Shown in pieces: positions 27,085-32,110 of a stretch of DNA of 32,110 nt. Numbering within the stretch: the stretch's first letter is position 1; every line of letters begins with the position of its first letter. Made by a program: the position numbers and the translations under genes. Source of the stretch: DASQFU01 sp035632955. Lineage in GTDB: Bacteria; Eisenbacteria; RBG-16-71-46. The notes below the pieces were generated by a model. That model was not told the DNA's origin and made no database searches. It saw only the letters and a list, made by a program, of their open reading frames with translations. The stretch lies in contig DASQFU010000141.1 of assembly GCA_035632955.1 (NCBI GenBank), positions 1 to 32,110 of the forward strand, in the 5' to 3' direction.

Positions 27085-27561
27085 CTACAACCAGCTGCCG
27101 AGTCGTGCGCTGACGCTCGCGACTCCGCCGAGCAACGCCGCCGTTACGAGCATGATCCAGCCGGCCTTGGGATGTGCGGGCGCGCACCATCCTTTGCCCG
27201 TCGCCCGCCCGACGAACCCGAACAACATGACGAACCAAGGGAACATCCACGCCATCTGTCGCGTGTCCCGTACCCAGGCGGCGGGATCGGGCGTCGTCAC
27301 CGTGCTGACCAGCAGCGACAACGCCAGGATCCCCGCGGCGCCGTACAGGCTCCAGCGGGGGTATGGCGAGACGCGCGAAACCACTGTCGCCATGAGCAGC
27401 GTTCCGAGTCCACTGACCATCGCCGAGGCGCGAATCGCCCCCAGGCTCGGAGACGGCCCGCGCGCAGTCATCATGCCGACGATCACGGTCGCCATCAGAA
27501 TCGCCAACGCGATCCACATGGCATTCCTGCGCTCCCGCTTGGTGACCAACGCCTCGTTCAT
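27085..27561 (-). CDS. Hypothetical four-to-five-helix membrane protein in an XRE module
   Basis: The product is 158 aa. A basic N-terminus (MNEALVTKRERRN) precedes about five hydrophobic helices. The loop after helix 3 is rich in Trp, Arg and Asp (TTPDPAAWVRDTRQMAWM) and the rest is plain. No family recognised. ATG 27561 overlaps the stop of the XRE regulator gene by four bases (ATGA) and carries GGAGGGG just upstream, so its translation is coupled to the regulator. It is the last gene of a three-gene module and its stop lies 9 bp from the convergent methyltransferase stop. Membrane partners of XRE regulators are often sensors or effectors, but nothing proves it here. Confidence 0.6.
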   Translation of the reverse strand: MNEALVTKRERRNAMWIALAILMATVIVGMMTARGPSPSLGAIRASAMVSGLGTLLMATVVSRVSPYPRWSLYGAAGILALSLLVSTVTTPDPAAWVRDTRQMAWMFPWFVMLFGFVGRATGKGWCAPAHPKAGWIMLVTAALLGGVASVSARLGSWL

Positions 27562-27797
27562 GCTCCCCTCCTCGCGTGACCCGGTCCGCCTTCCGGATTT
27601 CCGGTGCCGTCAGGGTCGAAGATCTCCTCGATGCGCATCCCGAACAGCGCCGCGATGCGAAACGCCAGCGGCAGGCTCGGGTCGTACTTTCCAGTCTCGA
27701 TCGCGTTCACCGTTTGCCGTGACACCTTGAGCCTTCCGCCGAGATCGGCCTGCGACCAACCGCGCTCGGTCCGCAGAACCCGGACCCGGTTGGTCAT
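27558..27797 (-). CDS. XRE-family HTH transcriptional regulator
   Basis: The product is 79 aa and consists of little beyond a single helix-turn-helix domain. Its sequence, NRVRVLRTERGWSQADLGGR then VSRQTVNAIETGKYDPSLPLAFRIAALF, has the standard HTH_3 spacing and the QADLGG/SRQTVN recognition helices. IEEIFDP is the typical end of the domain. It most likely binds the palindromic operator 28266-28304 in front of the operon and represses it, with the flanking membrane proteins as signal input. Overlaps of 4 bp with both neighbours show a translationally coupled unit. Regulators of this size (such as YozG or those of the SdpR kind) usually function as dimers. DNA binding is inferred from the family. 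Confidence 0.88.
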   Translation of the reverse strand: MTNRVRVLRTERGWSQADLGGRLKVSRQTVNAIETGKYDPSLPLAFRIAALFGMRIEEIFDPDGTGNPEGGPGHARRGA

Positions 27798-28195
27798 CGA
27801 TAACGCCGGCTGGCGACCGAGATCCCGATTCCCCACAGAAGCACCATCACCGGCCATCCCCATTCTCCCCAGTCCACCGCCGGCAGCCCCGCGTTCTCGA
27901 GCATCTCGTAGGCAGAGAACGCCGCCCCCGAAATCGCGAACGCCGCGGCGATCGCTTCGAGATGAATGCGTTGTTTGAGCTCGTCGAGCTTTCGGATCGC
28001 GGCCACGGTGTAGACAACCAACCAGGCCACCAACCCTGCCTGGGCTGCGCCGACGATCAGGCGCAGCGGCGAGCCGCGCTCGAGACCCTTGCCCACGAGC
28101 GCGAGCGCGATCACGAGCACCGCGCCACCGACCACCCATTGCAGGTAGCGACGGTCGAAACAGCGAAAGGGACTCTGGTCGTTCGGTTCGCTCAT
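27794..28195 (-). CDS. Hypothetical membrane protein, first gene of the XRE module
   Basis: The product is 133 aa. A polar N-terminus (SEPNDQSPFRCFDRRY) is followed by four hydrophobic helices, with a charged stretch KLDELKQRIHLEAIAAA between helices 2 and 3, possibly an amphipathic coupling helix. ATG 28195 has GGAG 8 nt upstream. The stop overlaps the XRE start by 4 bp. Similar membrane/XRE pairs are frequent in bacteria and may form simple sensory or anti-repressor systems, but I do not know a characterised one with this sequence. The operon promoter lies 69-97 nt upstream. Confidence 0.6.
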   Translation of the reverse strand: MSEPNDQSPFRCFDRRYLQWVVGGAVLVIALALVGKGLERGSPLRLIVGAAQAGLVAWLVVYTVAAIRKLDELKQRIHLEAIAAAFAISGAAFSAYEMLENAGLPAVDWGEWGWPVMVLLWGIGISVASRRYR

Positions 28196-28263
28196 GTTCG
28201 AGGCTCCGGCTTGGGGTCGAGGCGTTCACTGCAGGACTCGGATCGCCCGTCGCAGCAAGGGGC

Positions 28264-28292
28264 ACTGTAAAGCGTGCTTGACTGAATGTCAA
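28264..28292 (-). promoter_or_regulatory. Strong promoter of the XRE operon
   Basis: Consensus -35 TTGACA at 28292-28287, a 17-nt spacer and -10 TACAGT at 28269-28264 on the minus strand. Start predicted near 28257, leader about 60 nt. It lies within the operator palindrome, so a bound dimer would cover the polymerase site. Confidence 0.7.
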
Positions 28293-28304
28293 GGTAGCTT
28301 TACA
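28266..28304. promoter_or_regulatory. Nested palindromic operator
   Basis: The order is TGTAAAGC, GTG, CTTGAC, TGAAT, GTCAAG, GTA, GCTTTACA. The outer 8-mers and inner 6-mers are each perfect inverted repeats around a common centre at 28285. The inner arms form the -35 on both strands and the outer arms overlap the -10. This is typical of repressor sites with two dimers or one tetramer. Confidence 0.7.
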
Positions 28305-28317
28305 CGCCTCTACGGCG

Positions 28318-28333
28318 ACCCGCCGGCGCGGGT
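28318..28333 (-). terminator. Hairpin after the S9 peptidase gene
   Basis: ACCCGC (28318-28323), loop CGGC, GCGGGT (28328-28333): a perfect 6-bp stem 20 bp beyond the peptidase stop on the minus strand and ahead of the XRE promoter. No clear T-tract. Confidence 0.4.
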
Positions 28334-28352
28334 GGTCAGGGGGTTGCGAGGG

Positions 28353-30383
28353 TCAGACGGCGAGCCAGCGCGCGAGCCAGCCCTGCACTTCCCGGTACCA
28401 GAGCAGCGAGTTGCGCGGCTTGAGAACCCAGTGGTTCTCGTCCGGGAAGTAGACGAGCCGTGCCGGAACGCCCTTGGCTTTGAGCATGCCGTAGCACTCC
28501 AGGCCTTGGGCCGCAGGCACGCGGTAGTCGCGCTCGCCGTGGATCACGAGCATCGGCGTGTTCATGCCGGACGCGAAACGGGCCGGGTTCCAGCGGTCGA
28601 TGGCTTCGATTCCGTCCCACGGCTCGCCGCCGAAGGACTGCGCCCGCCCCTGGGTCACGTCGCTCGCGTACTGCGAGAGCGTGTCGTACACACCCGCGTG
28701 ATTGACGATGCACTTGAAGCGGTCGGTGTGCGAGGCGATCCACGCCGAAAGATACCCTCCGTACGATCCTCCGGCCGCCGCCATGCGCGACTCGTCCACG
28801 AGCCCCTGCGCGATCAGTAGATCCGTCGCCTTCATGACGTCCTGGAATGGGCGATCACCCCACGCGCCCTGGATCCGCTTCGCGAAATCCTGGCCCCACG
28901 AGGTCGAGCCCTGGAAGTTGACCAGCGCCGCAACGTAGCCGGCCGAGGCAAAGAGCTGCGCGTTCCAGCGGAAGTGAAACGCGTCGGGCGTGATGCCGTG
29001 TGGCCCGCCGTGAATGACCTGAACCAGGGGGTAGCGCTTCCCCGGCTGATCGCCCGGCGGCAGCACGACGTACATCTGCACCGTCTCGCCGTAGGCGCCT
29101 TCGAACTGGATCTCGCGCACTTCTCCGAGCGACACGTTCGCGAGTGCGGACTCGGTGAAGCGCGTCAGACGCGTGGGCGCGCCGCCCACCGGCAACGAAA
29201 CGTGCAGCTCCGGGGCGTCCGACAGCGTTTGCAGCGTGAAGTAGACCCGCCCATCGTGTCCGGGAACGACCGAGGCGACGGTTCCGCCTCGCACGCGCTC
29301 GCGGGGCGACTCCTTGCCCTGGAGCGTGTACAGGCTCACGCGACCACCGTCTTCGACTTCGACGAACAGCGTTCCATCTGGCCCGAACTCCCAATGCGTC
29401 GGCGACAGCGTCCAGTCGTCGAGCCAGGGCTCGTGCCGGCCGGTCGCGCGATCGAACCGCATCAGCCGTACGCGGTCGGCGTAGAAGTACGGATCCTGCT
29501 GCATGCCGTAGACGATCGCTCGGCCGTCCGGCGTGTAGCGCGGGCGCACGTCGTCGGCGGGATGGTCGGCCGTGAGGCAGGTGACGGCCGGCTCTCCCGT
29601 GGTCGGCGCGACGAAGATCGCGGAGCGCAGCAACGAGCGCTCGGATTCGAATCGGATCCCGGCGAACGTCACCTCGCGGCCGTCCGGCGAGATCGCGTAC
29701 TGGCCCGACGGCTCCATCCAGTCGAGCCACAGCTCCGCGCGCGGCGTCAGGTCCCGCACCGCGCGAGACGCGAGGTCGATCGCGAACAGATGAGGAACCT
29801 CACCGGTCGTGAGCCAGTTGTCCCAGAAGCGGAACACGCGGTCCTCGGTCACATGCGCCTTGACGGGATCCTTGAGCCGGCGCTCGACCTCCGTGCGCGT
29901 CGCCTCCGGGGTCCAGTGCCCTTTGATCAGCGGCGATACGAACACGAGCCCGGCCCCATCGGGCAGCCACTTGGGGTCGTAGACGCCGAGTGGCAGATCG
30001 GTCAGCTTCTCGGATTCACCGCCATCGACCGGCATGACGTGGAGCTGCCCCTTGCCGTCGTCGCCCTTGCGCACGAACGCCAAACGCGATCCGTCCGGAG
30101 AGAACACCGGCTCGAGACTCGAGACGTCGGGTGAGGTGAGCGGCCGCGGGTTGCCGGCCGGCCCCTTCTCGTTGCCGCCGCGCAGCGGCACCAGCCAGAT
30201 CCGGCCGCGTCCGACGTTCTTCTCGAGATCGTAGGTCGTGACGGAGACGGCGACCGAGGCGCCATCCGGAGCGGGGGTGGGCGCGCCGACCCTTGGGATC
30301 GCCCAGAGATCCTCGGCGGTCAGTGTGCGCGTGCCGCGACGCGCCGGGTAGAGCGTGGTCGAGGGGGTCGTCATAACGGTCAT
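28353..30383 (-). CDS. S9 family peptidase (dipeptidyl/acylaminoacyl peptidase type)
   Basis: The 676-aa protein is a prolyl-oligopeptidase-family enzyme. Residues 20-400 are TolB/WD-like propeller repeats (FSPDGSRLAFVRKG, ISPDGREVTFAG, YTPDGRAIVYGM). The C-terminal alpha/beta hydrolase (about 430-676) has the triad Ser540 in GGSYGGY, Asp619 in HGERDYRVP and His651 in ENHWVLKP. The oxyanion region is IHGGPHG. It cleaves N-terminal dipeptides or acylated residues from short peptides. No signal peptide is seen, so it is probably cytosolic. ATG 30383 has AGGAG 7-8 nt upstream and beats the in-frame ATG 30374. The GT-C gene upstream ends 66 bp before it, same strand. All key residues are intact. 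Confidence 0.93.
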   Translation of the reverse strand: MTVMTTPSTTLYPARRGTRTLTAEDLWAIPRVGAPTPAPDGASVAVSVTTYDLEKNVGRGRIWLVPLRGGNEKGPAGNPRPLTSPDVSSLEPVFSPDGSRLAFVRKGDDGKGQLHVMPVDGGESEKLTDLPLGVYDPKWLPDGAGLVFVSPLIKGHWTPEATRTEVERRLKDPVKAHVTEDRVFRFWDNWLTTGEVPHLFAIDLASRAVRDLTPRAELWLDWMEPSGQYAISPDGREVTFAGIRFESERSLLRSAIFVAPTTGEPAVTCLTADHPADDVRPRYTPDGRAIVYGMQQDPYFYADRVRLMRFDRATGRHEPWLDDWTLSPTHWEFGPDGTLFVEVEDGGRVSLYTLQGKESPRERVRGGTVASVVPGHDGRVYFTLQTLSDAPELHVSLPVGGAPTRLTRFTESALANVSLGEVREIQFEGAYGETVQMYVVLPPGDQPGKRYPLVQVIHGGPHGITPDAFHFRWNAQLFASAGYVAALVNFQGSTSWGQDFAKRIQGAWGDRPFQDVMKATDLLIAQGLVDESRMAAAGGSYGGYLSAWIASHTDRFKCIVNHAGVYDTLSQYASDVTQGRAQSFGGEPWDGIEAIDRWNPARFASGMNTPMLVIHGERDYRVPAAQGLECYGMLKAKGVPARLVYFPDENHWVLKPRNSLLWYREVQGWLARWLAV

Positions 30384-30449
30384 GGCTCGGCTCCTGGAGG
30401 ATGTGGCGTGCGCCCGGAGCGCGCATTCTAGCAGCGGACCGCGGGCCTG

Positions 30450-31898
30450 TCAGGACTGCGGGCGCAACGCTCGAGGCGGATTCGGGCGATAGAAGTGAAA
30501 CCCGTCGGCCGTTCCCGCCGCGCGGTAACGGCGGCGGATCGCATCGACGATCGGCTCGCCCAGGTGGAAGTTCCGATACCAGTAAGCGCCCGAGTCGAGG
30601 TCGGTCATGAGCACGACCAGATCGTAACGAGCCTCGTCCAGATCCCGGACCACTCGCACGGCGCGCGGGTCGCCTTTGAGCACGAGCGAGCGCAACGCCC
30701 CTGGATCGGCGATCGCCGGCGTGCGTCCGGCGGCGAGCGCCAGCAGCCCGTCTTCGGTGAAGACGCGACCCGGCTCGTCGCGCACCGCCGCGAGAACTTC
30801 CGGACGCCGGTTGGCGGGATTCGGCGTGTGCCGGATCACGGGAACCAGATCACGCCACGAAGCGGACAGCACGCCGACGACGAGCACGAGCATCGGCAGA
30901 GGGCCGCCGCGACCGATCCGCCCCGCGACCCACGTCCCTCCGAGCATGGCGCCGTACGCCGTCAGCTCGTCCAGGTGATTGTGGCCCGCGCCGTAGTTCG
31001 TCATGACGAACAACGCGAGCGCGCCCGACGCGATGCCGTAGGGTGCGAGCGGCGTGGCCCGCATCGCGGGGCGTGCCAGCATTGCGAGCGCGAGTGCCGC
31101 GATCACCGCCAGCTCGGAGAAGTTCGCGACGTAGCGGACGATCTCGGCCGGACCGCGCGCCAGGCTCCAGGTGCAGGGCGTGGCGGTGACGAGCTCGCGG
31201 ATGGCGCTCACGTACCAGGTCGGTCCGCCGGCCGGAAACGTGAGCGCGACCCACACCAGCGCGGCGGCGGTGAAGCGCACCGCGAAACGGACCAACCGCC
31301 CGGGCCGACGGCCGGCGATCGCCCACATCAGCACCGCGAGCGGCACGCTGACCGAGGTTGCCTTGGTCAGGAACGCTCCCGCCGCCAGCGCCGGAGCGCC
31401 CCAACCCTCGAGCTCTTGGTCTCGCATCCAGAGCGCCAGGCTGCCGATCGAGAGCCCGGCGGCCAGCAGATCCGCGCGACCACCGAGCGTCGATGATTGA
31501 AAGAAGTACGTGGAGAGCAGCAGCGCGACCGCGAGCACGCTGCCGCGCCACCCTCGCCCCAACGCACGCGCCCCGAATCCGACCGCGATCAGCAGCGCCA
31601 GTCCGCCGAGAACCGATGCGGTCCGGAGCGCGTCTTTCCACTCGAGACCGAGCCGATGGAGCCCGGACACCAGGATCGGAAACGGAGGGAAATAGAACGT
31701 CGCGAGAAACGTCTCGCCTTCGCGGCCGCCCGGGACCCGACCTTCGCGAACGGCCTGCGCGAGCGTCGCGACCGCACCGGACGCCGGATTCATGTCGAAA
31801 TACGTCGGCCACGCGAGCACCAGCGTGACGCTCCAGGAAGCGAGCGCGACCGCGAACAGGAGTGCGGTGACCGGCGTGGCGCGCGAGCTCGCAGTCAT
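30450..31898 (-). CDS. GT-C-like polytopic membrane protein
   Basis: The product is 482 aa with about ten to eleven hydrophobic helices. The first loop (YFDMNPASGAVATLAQAVREGR) carries an Asp close to where GT-C transferases have their acidic residue, and FYFPPFPILVSGLHRLG follows. The soluble C-terminal part (about 360-482) contains YDLVVLMTDLDSGAYWYRNFHLG. The gene is a member of the GT39/GT87-like superfamily by pattern; the sugar and acceptor are unknown. ATG 31898 was chosen because an extended -10 ends 7 nt upstream, pointing to a leaderless transcript. ATG 31907 would lie inside the -10 box. The S9 peptidase is 66 bp downstream. Confidence 0.62.
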   Translation of the reverse strand: MTASSRATPVTALLFAVALASWSVTLVLAWPTYFDMNPASGAVATLAQAVREGRVPGGREGETFLATFYFPPFPILVSGLHRLGLEWKDALRTASVLGGLALLIAVGFGARALGRGWRGSVLAVALLLSTYFFQSSTLGGRADLLAAGLSIGSLALWMRDQELEGWGAPALAAGAFLTKATSVSVPLAVLMWAIAGRRPGRLVRFAVRFTAAALVWVALTFPAGGPTWYVSAIRELVTATPCTWSLARGPAEIVRYVANFSELAVIAALALAMLARPAMRATPLAPYGIASGALALFVMTNYGAGHNHLDELTAYGAMLGGTWVAGRIGRGGPLPMLVLVVGVLSASWRDLVPVIRHTPNPANRRPEVLAAVRDEPGRVFTEDGLLALAAGRTPAIADPGALRSLVLKGDPRAVRVVRDLDEARYDLVVLMTDLDSGAYWYRNFHLGEPIVDAIRRRYRAAGTADGFHFYRPNPPRALRPQS

Positions 31899-31905
31899 AA
31901 ATCGC

Positions 31906-31914
31906 ATCCTAGCA
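31906..31914 (-). promoter_or_regulatory. Extended -10 of the GT-C gene, leaderless arrangement
   Basis: Minus strand TGCTAGGAT (31914-31906): TG, C, TAGGAT, five of six matching TATAAT. It ends 7 nt before ATG 31898, so transcription probably begins at the start codon. No -35 is seen. Confidence 0.5.
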
Positions 31915-31944
31915 TCCGCGTTCGCCGGGCGGGCCCGGCTGGCG

Positions 31945-31953
31945 TGCTACACT
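31945..31953 (+). promoter_or_regulatory. Extended -10 of the right-edge gene
   Basis: TGCTACACT (TG, C, TACACT), 30 bp from the divergent extended -10 at 31914. It predicts a leader of about 94 nt to ATG 32054. No -35 is visible. Confidence 0.45.
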
Positions 31954-31978
31954 GCCGAGCGACTGCGGTCGGTGGGAT

Positions 31979-32029
31979 CCGGCATCCCGGGTGCCGGGCC
32001 TGGGCGCCCGGGCGGGCCCCGCGGGTCCG
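31979..32029 (+). promoter_or_regulatory. Three consecutive hairpins in the leader of the right-edge gene
   Basis: CCGGCA/TGCCGG (31979-31984/31992-31997), CCTGG/CCGGG (31999-32003/32008-32012) and CGGGCC/GGTCCG (32013-32018/32024-32029) follow without gaps over 2 nt. The last ends 8 nt before the GAGGGAG ribosome site. GC-rich and very stable on paper. Possible leader regulation or a protein-binding site. Confidence 0.4.
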
Positions 32030-32053
32030 GCCGGTGCGAGGGAGCAGCGACCA

Positions 32054-32110
32054 ATGACCATGATCGAACGCGATCGCGATCAAGAGCTCCACCGCCTCAA
32101 TCTTCTGAGC
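32054..32110 (+). CDS. Unidentified gene, N-terminus only (runs off the right edge)
   Basis: ATG 32054 has GAGGGAG 9 nt upstream and is preceded by an extended -10 and a structured leader, so it looks like a real start. The 19 visible codons read a charged peptide (TMIERDRDQELHRLNLLS). Too short to assign; a second ATG at 32060 is possible. Confidence 0.6.
   Translation, partial: MTMIERDRDQELHRLNLLS

Noticed and set aside
28278..28306. Plus-strand promoter TTGACT-17-TACACG, mirror image of the XRE promoter
   Set aside because: It arises from the palindrome's symmetry, and no rightward gene follows; the next gene is convergent.

Overview
The window is high-GC bacterial chromosome with densely packed genes on both strands. 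No phage, insertion sequence, CRISPR array, tRNA or rRNA was seen. Several traits suggest a Gram-negative lineage rich in FlgD/T9SS-like C-terminal Ig domains, such as Candidatus Eisenbacteria or a relative in the FCB group. They are a TonB-dependent receptor ending in Phe, a secreted protein with a MPNPSRG-type C-terminal domain, a beta-helix/Fn3 secreted protein, and many GT-C membrane proteins. This placement is inference; no marker gene in the window settles it.

Layout. 1-3123 (minus): three overlapping membrane genes resembling HyfE/NuoK, a divergent NuoL-like subunit and NuoN/HyfF (the last runs off the left edge). 3179-3649 (minus): PtsN-like IIA protein with a clear promoter. 3855-6063 (plus): a small secreted FlgD-Ig protein, a terminator, then a GAF-like/GGDEF diguanylate cyclase with an intact I-site. 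6067-7995 (minus): secreted right-handed beta-helix protein. 7996-8400: an intergenic region with a strongly structured, multibranched candidate RNA. 8401-13272: PaaK/CapK-like adenylate-forming enzyme and two divergently transcribed GT-C membrane proteins. 13229-16804 (minus): ClpB and an atypical SDR. 16942-17430 (plus): membrane-anchored protein with four exact 23-residue repeats. 17465-22710 (minus): a PP-loop tRNA-thiolation-like enzyme, a TonB receptor, a YedY/sulfite-oxidase-like protein and a two-domain hypothetical protein. 23028-25409 (plus): hybrid PAS histidine kinase whose ATP-binding domain looks degenerate. 25499-27075 (plus): two small membrane proteins (one with four His, cytochrome-b-like) and a COMT-type methyltransferase. 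27085-28195 (minus): translationally coupled membrane / XRE / membrane module under a promoter buried in a nested palindrome. 28353-31898 (minus): S9 peptidase and a third GT-C protein. 32054-end (plus): start of an unidentified gene with a structured leader.

Most genes look like housekeeping, envelope or signalling functions. The strongest candidates for undescribed biology are: the 8065-8225 structured element with mutually exclusive pairings; the autoregulatory-looking operator at 28266-28304 with its three-gene module; the hybrid kinase with lost ATP-binding motifs; and the complex-I-like membrane cluster whose ion-path lysines appear to be replaced. Promoters recur in two forms: TTGACN-17-TANNNN elements, and extended -10 boxes of the form TGCTANNNT, some placed so close to the start codon that leaderless mRNAs are likely.
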